A stretch of 64,000 nt of DNA from Methanocorpusculum sp. (GCA_017408885.1 JAFQTT010000003.1:62001-126000), one strand, 5' to 3'. Counted from the stretch's first letter, positions 18,424 through 27,486 are shown. Numbers and translations are program-made. The notes: generated by a model from the letters alone, not told the origin.

Positions 18424-19544
18424 TGCTTTACCGCCCCTTCAAGGACCTGAATCTCTCGACACTCGGATTCGGGGCAATGAGGCTTCCGGTTCTAAACGGA
18501 AACGAAGCAGACATTGATGAAAAGGAAACTGCCCGCATGGTAGAGTATGCCATGAGAGCAGGTATCAACTATTTTGATACAGCATGGGGTTACCACAGCG
18601 AAAACTCCGAAACTGTAATGGGAAAAATCCTGAAAAACTATCCAAGAGACAGCTTCTATCTCGCAACAAAGTTTCCGGGATATGATGTCAAAAACCTTGA
18701 GCGTATGGAAGAAATTTTCTCCCGTCAGATGGAGAAGCTTCAAACGGATTACTTTGATTTCTATCTTGTCCACAACGTCTGCGAGGTAAACATCGAATAC
18801 TACCTAAAGCCTGACCTCGTAGACTTCCTGCTGAAGAAAAAATCTGAAGGAAAAATCCGTCATCTTGGATTTTCAATTCACGGAGATTTAAGCATCATGC
18901 AGCGCTTCCTTGAAGCGTTTGGGGATGTTATGGAGTTCTGCCAGATTCAGCTCAACTGGTTCGACTGGGATTTCCAGGATGCAAAATCAAAAGTAGCTCT
19001 GCTTCGAAAGTACAACATCCCATTCCTTGTTATGGAACCGCTTCGGGGCGGAAAACTTGCCTCTCTCCCTGCCGAAGCAGAGAGCAAACTGAAAGCTCTT
19101 CGATTGGATGAAACAATTCCCGCATGGTCATTCCGCTACCTGCAGGGATTCGATGATGTAATGGTAATTCTCTCAGGAATGTCTGATATGCAGCAGCTTG
19201 AAGCAAACTGCAAAACGTTTGAGACATTTGCTCCAACCACGCCGACAGAAAATGCTGTACTCTACGAGATTGCAGAGAGCCTCAACACAGGTGTGCCTTG
19301 CACGGCATGCCGGTACTGCACAAAATCCTGTCCGGCAGAACTTGATATCCCGCGGCTGCTCTACCTCTACAACGAGTTCAAATTCACAGACGGCGGTTTT
19401 ATTGCAAAGCTTGCCATCTCGGCAATGGCTGAGGATAAACAGCCGTCTGCCTGTATTGCCTGCGGAAAATGTGCAGAGCTTTGCCCGCAGATGATTGCTG
19501 TCCCTGATGTCTTAGAAGAGTTTTCAGAAAAACTCAAAGAATAA
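18423..19544 (+). CDS. Aldo/keto reductase fused to a two-cluster ferredoxin domain
   Basis: 373 residues. The first 280 form an aldo/keto reductase barrel with the catalytic Asp and Tyr in YFDTAWGYHSE, Lys in LATKFPG and His in YLVHNVC. The C-terminal 80 residues hold two 4Fe-4S motifs, CTACRYCTKSCP and CIACGKCAELCP. Such fusions are common in anaerobes and imply electron transfer through the clusters rather than, or in addition to, NAD(P)H. It is translationally coupled to the upstream ornithine-cyclodeaminase-type gene and followed after 2 bases by a CDF transporter gene, so the three are probably one operon. Substrate unknown. Confidence 0.88.
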   Translation: MLYRPFKDLNLSTLGFGAMRLPVLNGNEADIDEKETARMVEYAMRAGINYFDTAWGYHSENSETVMGKILKNYPRDSFYLATKFPGYDVKNLERMEEIFSRQMEKLQTDYFDFYLVHNVCEVNIEYYLKPDLVDFLLKKKSEGKIRHLGFSIHGDLSIMQRFLEAFGDVMEFCQIQLNWFDWDFQDAKSKVALLRKYNIPFLVMEPLRGGKLASLPAEAESKLKALRLDETIPAWSFRYLQGFDDVMVILSGMSDMQQLEANCKTFETFAPTTPTENAVLYEIAESLNTGVPCTACRYCTKSCPAELDIPRLLYLYNEFKFTDGGFIAKLAISAMAEDKQPSACIACGKCAELCPQMIAVPDVLEEFSEKLKE

Positions 19545-19546
19545 AG

Positions 19547-20482
19547 ATGTCAGAGAAAAACCATGCCCAAAAAAAGAAAAATGCCGCAAGGCTTTCTATC
19601 TGCTCAAACGCATTTCTGACGGTTTCAAAAATCGTCACAGGCATTTTAACAGGCTCGGTCAGTATCATCTCGGAAGGCATTCACTCCGGAATGGACTTGC
19701 TTGCATCCTTTATCGCATACTTCTCGGTAAAGAAGTCGGCAGTCCCGCCTGACAAAGACCATGCATTCGGACATGGAAAGTATGAAGACGCATCCGGCCT
19801 TATCGAGGCACTCTTAATCGTTCTTGCCGCAGGTATCATTATCTGGGAAGCAGTCTCCAAACTCATTCGAGGTGGAGAAGAAATCTCAGTTGACCTTCTC
19901 TACATTGGTATGGCAGTGATGGGAGTATCTGCTGTCATGAACTTCATCGTCTCACAGAACTTAATGCGGGTTGCAAAAGAGACAGATTCAATCGCACTCG
20001 AATCAGATGCATGGCATCTGAGAACTGATGTCCTGACATCCGCCGGAGTATTCGCAGGACTTCTCATCATCCAGATTACTAATCTTACATGGATTGATTC
20101 AGTAATCGCAGTAATTGTTGCTCTCTTTATTTTAAAGGAAGCATACTCCCTTATCCGCAGGTCATTTTCAGATTTGATGGATGAAAGTCTCAGTTCAGAA
20201 GAGATTTCAAAAATCGAAGAGATTATTGCCCGACATGAATCAGAGTACACGAACTATCACGGATTGAAAACCAGAAAAGCAGGCCCGGATAAGTTTGCTG
20301 AGTTCCATTTAATGATGCCACGGGAAACTGCATTTACTGTTGCTCACGATTTAGTTGCACACATCAGAGAGGAGATAAGTTCAGAGATTCCACGTATTAC
20401 TATTCTTATCCACTTAGACCCATGTGATGGACGATGCGGGAATAGCAGTGAGTGTACATTTGTGTGTAAGTATCGTGATTAA
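19547..20482 (+). CDS. Cation diffusion facilitator (CDF) metal transporter
   Basis: 311-residue CDF protein with six membrane segments in the first 210 residues. The transport site pairs are seen in segment 2 (EGIHSGMDLLAS) and segment 5 (SDAWHLRTDVLTSAG), and a cytoplasmic ferredoxin-like domain with His residues follows. The unusual Cys-rich C-terminal end (CDGRCGNSSECTFVC) suggests an extra metal-binding site. CDF proteins export Zn, Mn, Fe or similar divalent ions in exchange for protons; the His/Asp pattern with two Asp-containing motifs does not settle the metal. It is the third gene of a likely operon starting at 17185. Confidence 0.88.
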   Translation: MSEKNHAQKKKNAARLSICSNAFLTVSKIVTGILTGSVSIISEGIHSGMDLLASFIAYFSVKKSAVPPDKDHAFGHGKYEDASGLIEALLIVLAAGIIIWEAVSKLIRGGEEISVDLLYIGMAVMGVSAVMNFIVSQNLMRVAKETDSIALESDAWHLRTDVLTSAGVFAGLLIIQITNLTWIDSVIAVIVALFILKEAYSLIRRSFSDLMDESLSSEEISKIEEIIARHESEYTNYHGLKTRKAGPDKFAEFHLMMPRETAFTVAHDLVAHIREEISSEIPRITILIHLDPCDGRCGNSSECTFVCKYRD

Positions 20483-20504
20483 TTTCCAAAAGTTATAGAG
20501 GATA

Positions 20505-21128
20505 TCAAAATAAAATCCCAAACACAAAAATCCCAGCGGCAAATACAAGCCGCAGAACATCTGCTTTTTCTGCGTAAAACACAGGCTTGCATGTCCCGCC
20601 TTTTACATATCCGCGTCTTGCAAGAAGTTTTGATGAAAGCTTCATTCTGCGAATGGAAAGGGCTGTTACACCAAAGGCAAGCGGAAGAATTGTCTTTGGA
20701 CCTAACCTTTTATTTTTCTGTGACAGTGCAGCACGATATCCTTTTGCATCATGGAATACATGGGATATCTGCATCATAAAGATTTCACAGGCAAGACCTA
20801 AATCAAAACCGTGTTTTCCAAACAGCCAGACAAAGAGGTGTTGAAACTCCCCTGGAGAACAGCTCCTGCCAAACCAGAATGCAAGAAGCAGAAGGACAAC
20901 AGTTTTCACGCCGTAGATTAATGCGGATGCATCAGATGATAAGAGTAGAATTACTGTTGGAAAAGCTGAGATAAGAACAGCAGCTAAAACTTCCCGAATC
21001 ATTAAGCGTAGTGACTGCTTTGAAAAAATCAGCCACCAAATAAATCCAAGTAGAGCTGTTTGGGGTAAGAAAAATACCGAAACTGAAAGAATCAGGAGAG
21101 TTATAACCCGAAGTCTTACATCCGACAT
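20505..21128 (-). CDS. ecfT: ECF transporter transmembrane component EcfT
   Basis: 207-residue membrane protein with about five hydrophobic segments and the EcfT coupling motif ARRGYVKGG near residue 180, the Ala-Arg-Gly type element that contacts the ATPases. A related loop (SLRLMIREVLAA) lies earlier. It is the last gene of the bioY-ecfA-ecfA-ecfT operon; the start overlaps the preceding ATPase gene by 13 bases. Together with BioY and the two ATPases it should form a biotin importer. Confidence 0.8.
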   Translation of the reverse strand: MSDVRLRVITLLILSVSVFFLPQTALLGFIWWLIFSKQSLRLMIREVLAAVLISAFPTVILLLSSDASALIYGVKTVVLLLLAFWFGRSCSPGEFQHLFVWLFGKHGFDLGLACEIFMMQISHVFHDAKGYRAALSQKNKRLGPKTILPLAFGVTALSIRRMKLSSKLLARRGYVKGGTCKPVFYAEKADVLRLVFAAGIFVFGILF

Positions 21129-21607
21129 AATCTGCCCTCCCTGATTTCCCAGAAAAATGCATCAAGATTCGGCATCTCATGAGTAAAAAGAATGGTAACA
21201 CCAGTCCTTGCCCTAAGAAGTTCAGTCAAAATCTCTTTTGCATCCAAATCAAGAGATGAATACGGCTCATCAAGTATGAGACAGTCAGCATCAGCTGATA
21301 ATATGCATGATAGAAGAAGCCGTTTCAGCTCCCCTCTTGAAAGAGTGTATGGATCGCGTGATATCTCTGGTTTTCCAAGAACTCTAAACGCGGGTTCATC
21401 TCCTGAGACATTCCATGAAGCAATCTCTTTTCCGACAGTATCTTCTGTCAGATGATATTCGATCTCCTGAAGCAGAAGAATCCTTCGTTTTCCTGAAAAT
21501 TCAGCATCCTCTAAAAGACGTCTGGCAAAAGTTGATTTGCCGGAACCAACGCGGCCTTTTATGATGTGGATTCCCTCATCAAAGGTTATGCCGTCTAATG
21601 AAATCAC
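21116..21607 (-). CDS. Short ABC ATPase of the BioY ECF transporter
   Basis: 163-residue ABC ATPase, much shorter than the 270 or so residues of classical EcfA proteins. Walker A is GRVGSGKST (residues 18-26), the signature is LSRGELKRL and Walker B is CLILDEP, with a final His in FTHEMP. All catalytic elements remain, so it is a compact but intact ATPase, without the extended C-terminal part. It overlaps both neighbours by a few bases. It pairs with the ATPase at 21604. Confidence 0.83.
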   Translation of the reverse strand: MISLDGITFDEGIHIIKGRVGSGKSTFARRLLEDAEFSGKRRILLLQEIEYHLTEDTVGKEIASWNVSGDEPAFRVLGKPEISRDPYTLSRGELKRLLLSCILSADADCLILDEPYSSLDLDAKEILTELLRARTGVTILFTHEMPNLDAFFWEIREGRLCRM

Positions 21608-22170
21608 AGAACCACCTCGAAGCCTTCTGCAAATTTTCTGTGGGACCCCCAGAGAATATGCGGGATGTTCATCTCTAAAAGGGAGTTTAGAAGTTCAAAA
21701 GCTGTCTGCTCATCCAGATGAGAGTCAGGCTCATCAAGTACGATGAGCTTTGGGCATCCTGCTGAGGCAGAGGCTGCGGCAGTCAGGACCTTTTCTCCTC
21801 CGGACAATGTTCTGCAGTCTCTATGAAGCAGATGGGATATGCCAAAAATATCTGCGGTCTCTTTTGTTTCGCGCAGAATATCTGCCTCAGGAAGTCCTGC
21901 AAAACGAAGCGATGAGGAAATCTCATCAGAGACTTTTGCGAATAGAAGACTTCTGGATGGAAATTCGCTAACGTATCCCGCATGAATCTCTCTTGGAGAT
22001 TTGCCATCTATAAGGATACTGCCTTTGTCCGGCAGACGAAGACCTGATGCGATTTCAAGAAGGGTTGTTTTTCCAGCACCATTTTTGCCCCGAACAAATG
22101 TCAGACCATCAGGTATCACAAGGGATTCGATGTAGAGGTTTCGGCAGTGGAGATTTATTATCTCAATCAT
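21604..22170 (-). CDS. Second short ABC ATPase of the BioY ECF transporter
   Basis: 188-residue ABC ATPase with Walker A GKNGAGKTT (28-36), signature LSGGEKVLT and Walker B LIVLDEPDSHLDE. The position of the switch histidine is occupied by ILWGSHRKF. Like its neighbour it lacks the C-terminal extension of EcfA. The overlap with bioY is eight bases and with the next ATPase four, so the operon is tightly coupled. Confidence 0.83.
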   Translation of the reverse strand: MIEIINLHCRNLYIESLVIPDGLTFVRGKNGAGKTTLLEIASGLRLPDKGSILIDGKSPREIHAGYVSEFPSRSLLFAKVSDEISSSLRFAGLPEADILRETKETADIFGISHLLHRDCRTLSGGEKVLTAAASASAGCPKLIVLDEPDSHLDEQTAFELLNSLLEMNIPHILWGSHRKFAEGFEVVL

Positions 22171-22678
22171 GCATAATCCTCAAAAGTCTTTTTGATGCGG
22201 CAACGGCTGCCGCACCTTTTAAGATGTCTCCTGGGATATACGGCAGAACACATGCAGTAAATGCCGAAGCAAAAGAAGCGTCTGCTGTTATCATGAACCA
22301 TACCATTCCACATATATCTATGATAAGGATTGCAGAAATTACTGCTGCGAAGTACATTCTTCTTCCGAAAAGAAATCCTGCAATCAGTGCAGCAGGTATA
22401 AATCCCAAAATAAAACCGCCCGTTGGACCAAAGAGAACTCCAATTCCTGCCGCACCGTTGTGGAAAACAGGAAGTCCTAAAAGTCCAGCTGCAGCGTAGA
22501 ACAGAACAGGAAGAACAGAGCGTTCCTTCATGAAGGCCGCTGCAAGAATTACAAAGAGCGTCTGGAGAGTGAATGGAACTGCAAAAAGCGGGATGGAAAG
22601 CCATCCTCCAACTGTAATCAGCGCTGCAAATACTGCCGTACTGATTATAGTTTCAGCCCGTTTTTCATCCCCGTACAT
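22163..22678 (-). CDS. bioY: Biotin ECF transporter substrate-binding subunit BioY
   Basis: 171-residue membrane protein with six hydrophobic segments and the BioY features: a GxxxSIPLFAVPFTLQT-like N-terminus, the LLGLPVFHNGAAGIGVLFGPTGGFILGF block near residues 65-95 that forms the biotin pocket, and a YIPGDILKG end. It captures biotin outside the cell and is coupled to EcfT and the two ATPases encoded downstream. The operon promoter is probably the AT-rich stretch just upstream (22680-22700). No biotin synthesis gene is seen in the window, which fits uptake as the source of the vitamin. Confidence 0.9.
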   Translation of the reverse strand: MYGDEKRAETIISTAVFAALITVGGWLSIPLFAVPFTLQTLFVILAAAFMKERSVLPVLFYAAAGLLGLPVFHNGAAGIGVLFGPTGGFILGFIPAALIAGFLFGRRMYFAAVISAILIIDICGMVWFMITADASFASAFTACVLPYIPGDILKGAAAVAASKRLLRIMHD

Positions 22679-22709
22679 TACTTATGTATATTGTCTGCAT
22701 CATATTTAT

Positions 22710-23486
22710 TCAAAATAGGGAAAGTATCCACTCAAATACCCCCATCATGTGAAGAGAGATGCCCATCATTAAAACAGCAAAGAATCTTCTAAGCCATACA
22801 TCAGATACTTTAAGCCTTGCAGAAACTGCAGCAGCCGGAACTGCTGTTAATACCAGAATCACCCACATGAGCAGGTCGAAGTAGCCGTTTAACAAATACG
22901 AACCAATACCGCCTATAGTGATGAATACGATTGCCGCAGCAGATGTTGCGGCTGCTTTTTTCATCGGAAACTTTCCAAGCATTGTCATCAGCGGCACCAG
23001 AATAGTTCCGCCTCCAACACCAAGAAGCCCGGAGAAGAATCCAGCAAATCCACCGATTCCAACAGCCAGCGGAGCTTTCATGCGGGAACCCTCTCCGCAC
23101 GGAAGCTGAGTTACAAGCCTTATAGCTCCTGCAATAAGGATTAATGCAAAAAGCACTGTCAGGAGTTTTACAGGTAGAACTGTTGCTACATTACCTCCGA
23201 TAAATCCGGTGACAACCCCTGCCCCTCCCATAATTACTGCATCACGCCAAACCACATTTCCCTGCTTTGTGTGCGACAATGCTCCAGTTAAAACGGTCGG
23301 CAGTGCCGCGGCTAAGCTTGTTCCAAACGCTGTAAGAAGTGCGATATCCTCAGGGACTCCTGATGCCTGAAGTACGAAAAACATTGCAGGTGCAAAGATA
23401 AAACCTCCGCCGACACCAAGCAGTCCTGACATGAATCCTGCAAAAAGTCCGACAGCGATTAAAAATAAAATGAAGATGAGTTCCAT
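22710..23486 (-). CDS. TauE/SafE-family anion permease
   Basis: 258-residue membrane protein with eight segments and two copies of the GxxxGFxSGLLGVGGG signature (near residues 12-30 and 145-165), the mark of the TauE/SafE family. Members export or import sulfite, sulfoacetate or other sulfur-containing or organic anions. The start shares a base with the stop of the radical SAM gene (TAATG), so it is the fourth gene of the operon that begins at 25952. Company with SepCysS, which needs a sulfur donor, makes a sulfur compound a reasonable but unproven substrate. Confidence 0.87.
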   Translation of the reverse strand: MELIFILFLIAVGLFAGFMSGLLGVGGGFIFAPAMFFVLQASGVPEDIALLTAFGTSLAAALPTVLTGALSHTKQGNVVWRDAVIMGGAGVVTGFIGGNVATVLPVKLLTVLFALILIAGAIRLVTQLPCGEGSRMKAPLAVGIGGFAGFFSGLLGVGGGTILVPLMTMLGKFPMKKAAATSAAAIVFITIGGIGSYLLNGYFDLLMWVILVLTAVPAAAVSARLKVSDVWLRRFFAVLMMGISLHMMGVFEWILSLF

Positions 23487-24592
23487 TACGGGATAATCTC
23501 ACAACCGTTGTATCTCGTGTGTGCAAAACTTTCAAGCGACAGAACACCAGAGTCAATCAGTTTTTCAATCTGCGGAATCACTGCTTCGAGGGATTCTTTC
23601 AGATTCCGTACGGTGTCGCAGACAAGTGCGTACTCCTCACCCCATGGGCGGACAATGTTTGAGTACAGACATCGTCCTCCGCAGAAATCATAGATGTCGC
23701 AGGAAAGACACGGCTCGCCAATTGGAATCTCCGGAAGTGATGTAGGGTCAGCATCGCGGATATGTCCTGCATAATAGTCTGCCATTCCAACCATAATCGG
23801 ACACGGAGCGATAAAGCCGTTGGTCATGATGCTATAGTTGACGTATCCCGAACCGCAGCGAAGCTTCGTCTTCTGTCCTGTTAACAGGTCTTCGGTTGTT
23901 GAAAGGAACGGATACCACTTCGGCACAGTACCGGAAGCCATACGGGAAACCCACTCTTCTGCAAGACGGAGGATTCCTGCATTATAACCGTTCTTCCACT
24001 CGGCAAAGCGTCTGCGGGACAAATCCCCTGTGAAGTCCGCATCCATCTGCCAATGAATCGAGCTGAAAAGATTCGTGTCTGCAAGATGTGTTACAGCAGA
24101 GAAAATCTCAGTATCCTCAGCGATTGTCATGCGGGCAATGAGTTCTCCGGAAAATCCATCCTCACGGATTTTGCGGGCGGCATTGGTAACTGTCTCATAT
24201 ATGCCTGCTCCGCGGTGACCGTCAGTGAGAACTGCATCCCCATCGATAGAGATGAGAATTGTTTCTAAACGGTTTATGTACTCGCTTCCAAGCTCTAAGA
24301 GTTTAGTTCCGTTGGTTTGAAGCATGAAACGTTTTACAGGAGCTTCATCCATGACCTGCCTTACAAACGGGATATTTAAGAGAGGTTCTCCACCAATAAA
24401 GGTCAGAACTGCATCCTCATCTTTTGCGAGGAAATCATACAGTTCTGCTTTACCGCAGGAGAAGTTCTCAGTGATGGTCTCATCGATGGTTCCGGGAGAG
24501 CCTGCCGGCTCATCCTCTTCGTCGAACATCTTAGCCCTGCAGTACGAACAGCAGAGATTGCAGTCGTCTGTTACCATCAGGTGGTAGAACAT
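23486..24592 (-). CDS. Radical SAM enzyme with SPASM-like C-terminus, putative peptide-modifying (AF1420/TIGR04084-like)
   Basis: 368 residues. The cluster motif CNLCCSYC (CX3CX2C) lies near residue 11, followed by FIGGEPLL and a barrel. A second Cys-rich region, CLSCDIYDFCGGRC near residues 295-310, with C-terminal CX-type residues, is SPASM-like and would bind auxiliary clusters. The overall look matches the archaeal family annotated as putative peptide-modifying radical SAM enzyme (AF1420 family). No precursor peptide is evident next to it. It lies two bases after pscS and is coupled to the TauE gene, so it belongs to a four-gene operon. The substrate is unknown. Confidence 0.78.
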   Translation of the reverse strand: MFYHLMVTDDCNLCCSYCRAKMFDEEDEPAGSPGTIDETITENFSCGKAELYDFLAKDEDAVLTFIGGEPLLNIPFVRQVMDEAPVKRFMLQTNGTKLLELGSEYINRLETILISIDGDAVLTDGHRGAGIYETVTNAARKIREDGFSGELIARMTIAEDTEIFSAVTHLADTNLFSSIHWQMDADFTGDLSRRRFAEWKNGYNAGILRLAEEWVSRMASGTVPKWYPFLSTTEDLLTGQKTKLRCGSGYVNYSIMTNGFIAPCPIMVGMADYYAGHIRDADPTSLPEIPIGEPCLSCDIYDFCGGRCLYSNIVRPWGEEYALVCDTVRNLKESLEAVIPQIEKLIDSGVLSLESFAHTRYNGCEIIP

Positions 24593-24594
24593 AT

Positions 24595-25776
24595 TTACTG
24601 GATATTGAGGCCGTTGGTCTCGGCGATTTCGAGATAGGTCTCTGCTACGTACTCTGCCTGCTTTCTGGTCATGCCGTATGTGTTAATCTTCCAGACTTTG
24701 GTTGCTCCCGGAATAATTCCGGTAATACCTTTCTTGGATAAAGCAGAAGAGAGGAAGAAGCCGCGTTTCTTGTGAGTCTGAGCAACAACATCGAATGAAC
24801 CAGTGGTATCTAAGCGGGTTAAGGTGTGCTGTCTTGGAGTCTCTGAGAGAATCTTGGTTCCCTCGATTGATGCAAGAGCATCGATCACAATTCTGCTGTT
24901 TGCAAGTTCTTCATCGAAGTGATTGACTCTTTCCTTGACAGTCGGGAAGGATGCAAGCATTCCAACAATTGGGGCACCCATTAAGGAACATCCAAGAATT
25001 CCAACCTCCTTGATTCCAAATCTGCGTCCTGTTAAATCTCCTTCCATCTGGGTTGTACGGAAGACTTCATCTGCACGCTCTTCAGTTGCAGCAAGAATTC
25101 CAGACGGTGCAGGGGCTGCCATACTCTTATGTCCGGAGCCGATAATGAAGTCAACGCCTAAGTCTTTTCCGTTGACAGGCATGATACCAACAGTGTAGAC
25201 ACCATTGTAGAGAACCGGAATGTCATACTGATGTGCAACTTTGGCGATTCCTTTTACATCATGCATGTTTCCATACTGATAGTCAACATGATCGATGTAG
25301 AGAAGCTTTGGCGGTCTGCCGAACTCAGTGATTACATCCTCGATTCTCTCTGCGGCTGCTTCTGCTGTAATGTGGTTGTCCTCGGTCTTTGGAATCTCAC
25401 GGACAATGCCCTGCTGGATTTCAACAGAGAGATAAGAGGTGTAGTGTGCGAGAGCTCCGATTAAGACAGGATCGCCTTTTTCAACATAGGTTCCTGCAAC
25501 CTGCTGGAATCCGCGGCGTGCTCCAGGAACAGTTCTTGCCTGAGCCATTCCAAGCCATTCTGCAACATCAACATGGAAGTCCTTTAACGGAGGCTGTTCG
25601 ATGTAGTCAAGTCTAAACGGCTTTCTGCATGCATCACAGACAGAGTAACCGTCTCCCCATGAAATCATGGCCTTCATGGCTTCCGGAGTTAAGCGGCCGC
25701 CAACCTGAATCGGATCAAGGTTGATTGCAGTTTCATCCCGCATGCGGGCATCGACATTGCAGGCTCCGCACTTCAT
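24595..25776 (-). CDS. pscS: O-phospho-L-seryl-tRNA:Cys-tRNA synthase (SepCysS)
   Basis: PLP enzyme of 393 residues that converts Sep-tRNA(Cys) to Cys-tRNA(Cys), the indirect cysteine route of methanogens. The N-terminus carries the paired cysteines of the family (CGAC, then CDAC) and the INLDPIQVGGRL block; the PLP lysine is in IGSGHKSMAAPAPSG near residue 235. The early Cys residues are thought to hold a persulfide or Fe-S cluster for sulfur transfer. The start overlaps the stop of a 59-codon ORF (ATGA), implying coupled translation. SepRS is not in the window. This gene is a strong marker for a methanogen. Confidence 0.93.
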   Translation of the reverse strand: MKCGACNVDARMRDETAINLDPIQVGGRLTPEAMKAMISWGDGYSVCDACRKPFRLDYIEQPPLKDFHVDVAEWLGMAQARTVPGARRGFQQVAGTYVEKGDPVLIGALAHYTSYLSVEIQQGIVREIPKTEDNHITAEAAAERIEDVITEFGRPPKLLYIDHVDYQYGNMHDVKGIAKVAHQYDIPVLYNGVYTVGIMPVNGKDLGVDFIIGSGHKSMAAPAPSGILAATEERADEVFRTTQMEGDLTGRRFGIKEVGILGCSLMGAPIVGMLASFPTVKERVNHFDEELANSRIVIDALASIEGTKILSETPRQHTLTRLDTTGSFDVVAQTHKKRGFFLSSALSKKGITGIIPGATKVWKINTYGMTRKQAEYVAETYLEIAETNGLNIQ

Positions 25777-25952
25777 AAGAGTTCCTCCCGAAGAATTGCG
25801 ATCTGTTTTTCTACAGATGCGAGGGCCTTTTCAGCTTTCTTTTTCTGGTCGTCGTCTAACTGATGGGACGGCGCGGTGATTCTGAGTATTGAACGAATAT
25901 CTGTTAGGGCAAAGAGACCCTGAAATACGGCGTCTGCGGCACGCTGAGACAT
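25773..25952 (-). CDS. 59-residue conserved-looking protein coupled to pscS
   Basis: A short ORF of 59 codons that starts with ATG at 25952 and stops in TGA overlapping the pscS start. The product begins MSQRAADAVFQGLFALTDIR and is strongly charged: after a short hydrophobic first third it has an Asp/Lys-rich helix (QLDDDQKKKAEKALASVEKQ), predicted to be a coiled coil. Codon use matches the neighbours and the operon geometry (tight overlap, shared promoter with a TATA stretch at about 25955-25990) argues that it is real. I do not recognise a family. A partner or scaffold role in tRNA-dependent cysteine synthesis is inference from position only. Confidence 0.65.
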   Translation of the reverse strand: MSQRAADAVFQGLFALTDIRSILRITAPSHQLDDDQKKKAEKALASVEKQIAILREELL

Positions 25953-26008
25953 ATCTTATATGTCTACTGCAAAAAAGAAGAATATATTGGTTAGGCTCTA
26001 TTCCAGGA

Positions 26009-27028
26009 TTATAAAATAATCTCGATATCGAGCTGTTCTGCAAGTTCTTTGTATCTGTTTCTGATGGTAACTTCAGTTACACCTGCGACGTCTGCAACTT
26101 CACGCTGGGTTCTTCTCTCACCGGAAAGGATTGAAGAGATGTAGATTGCAGCAGCAGCAACTCCGGTTGGACCTCTTCCGGAGGTCAGTTCGCGTTCTCC
26201 TGCCTGCTTTAAAATTTCCATTGCACGGGACTGAACCTCTCCTTTGAGTCCAAGACCGGAACAGAATCTTGGAACATAGTCACCAGGAGATGTCGGCAGA
26301 AGCTTTAATCCAAGCTCACGGGAGATGAAACGGTATGTTCTTCCAATCTCTTTTCTTGTGACACGGGATACTTCTGCGATTTCATCAAGGGTTCTTGGAA
26401 CATTGCACTGACGGCATGCTGCATAGAGGGCAGCTGCGGCCACACCTTCAATACTTCTTCCGCGAATGAGGTTCTTGTCAACAGCATCACGGTAGACAAC
26501 TGCTGCGGTCTCTCTGACATTTCTTGGAAGACCGAGTGCAGATGCCATACGATCAAGTTCAGAGAGTGCGAATGCGAGGTTTCTTTCCGTTGCATTGGAA
26601 ACTCTGATACGGCGCTGCCACTTTCTTAAACGGTAGAGCTGAGCACGGTTCTTGGAGGAGATTGCACGACCATATGAGTCACGGTTTCTCCAGTCAATCA
26701 TTGTTGACAGACCTTTATCATGGATAGTAAAGGTCATCGGAGCTCCTACACGTGAACGCTTCATGCGCTGGTCGTGATCGAATGCACGCCACTCCGGTCC
26801 TCTGTCGATAAAGTCATCATCAAGGACAAGACCGCAGTTCTGACAGACAAGCTCTGCACGCTCATAGTCATGAACAAGCTGTTTGCTGCCGCATTCCGGA
26901 CAGACAGTAACAGCAGTGTTCTCTCCTGCCGGCTTTTCCTTCTCTTTCGGTGCCAGAGCGATGCCCTGGCGCTCCTTCATCTTTTCCCTCTGCTGCTTTA
27001 ACTGTCTCAGTTTTTCAATTTCTGTCAT
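26009..27028 (-). CDS. tfb: Transcription initiation factor IIB (TFB)
   Basis: 339-residue general transcription factor that bridges TBP-DNA and RNA polymerase. It has the N-terminal zinc ribbon (C43, C46, C62, C65), a B-reader segment RGPEWRAFD, and two cyclin repeats (about 150-235 and 245-330) ending in a helix-turn-helix with [12 protein letters not shown]. The first 40 residues are an unusually charged extension (many Lys, Gln and Arg). The start overlaps the gar1 stop by 14 bases, so the two are one operon. Confidence 0.95.
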   Translation of the reverse strand: MTEIEKLRQLKQQREKMKERQGIALAPKEKEKPAGENTAVTVCPECGSKQLVHDYERAELVCQNCGLVLDDDFIDRGPEWRAFDHDQRMKRSRVGAPMTFTIHDKGLSTMIDWRNRDSYGRAISSKNRAQLYRLRKWQRRIRVSNATERNLAFALSELDRMASALGLPRNVRETAAVVYRDAVDKNLIRGRSIEGVAAAALYAACRQCNVPRTLDEIAEVSRVTRKEIGRTYRFISRELGLKLLPTSPGDYVPRFCSGLGLKGEVQSRAMEILKQAGERELTSGRGPTGVAAAAIYISSILSGERRTQREVADVAGVTEVTIRNRYKELAEQLDIEIIL

Positions 27029-27350
27029 GCTTCTTCAAATTCCTTTTCGGAAACGGAGACTGTTTCCGATTGCTGTTCTGCCTGCGGAAATTTTTCTTTC
27101 TCGGTTCGGGCTTTGATTCTGGAATTGCATATAAAATCGTGCCAGGTAAAACCTCTAATCCATCCTCACCACACAGAACAGTGACATACGGCTTCGCGAC
27201 ACTGCCGTAGAGGTCAACAATTTTACCAACAAGGCGGTTGGTCTCGTCTGCAACACTGATATACAGTGGGGGAAGCTGACCTGCGTCACACTCCGCGATG
27301 AGAAGACGCTTTCCGCGTTTGGCCACAACTTTCCCTGCAATCTTCGCCAT
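27015..27350 (-). CDS. gar1: H/ACA RNA-protein component Gar1
   Basis: 111-residue protein with the Gar1 beta-barrel: [16 protein letters not shown], then [30 protein letters not shown], the segment that binds Cbf5. A basic tail rich in Arg and Lys ends the protein, as in other archaeal Gar1. It helps place pseudouridine in rRNA through H/ACA guide RNPs. The start at 27350 (MAKIAGK) is preferred; an in-frame ATG seven codons upstream is possible. It is co-transcribed with tfb, an arrangement I know from other euryarchaea. Confidence 0.87.
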   Translation of the reverse strand: MAKIAGKVVAKRGKRLLIAECDAGQLPPLYISVADETNRLVGKIVDLYGSVAKPYVTVLCGEDGLEVLPGTILYAIPESKPEPRKKNFRRQNSNRKQSPFPKRNLKKHDRN

Positions 27351-27379
27351 ACCAAACCTCAGTTGGAACAATCAATGTA

Positions 27380-27440
27380 AGTCGTTCTGCAGAACGCTGC
27401 GATTCGAATCAAATCGCAGAATATATATGCATATATTTAT
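27380..27440 (-). promoter_or_regulatory. gar1-tfb promoter and leader with two inverted repeats
   Basis: An AT-rich tract with ATATATATGCATATAT-type sequence at about 27421-27437 is a TATA candidate about 75 bases before gar1. Between it and the gene lie a perfect palindrome GTTCTGCAGAAC and a hairpin with arms CTGCGATT and AATCGCAG, both close to the expected transcription start. They could be an operator or a leader RNA structure. The sequence alone does not say which. Confidence 0.4.
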
Positions 27441-27486
27441 GATGTTGAAGTTCTATAAAAGCATTCCCCACAACGATAAAATAGAA

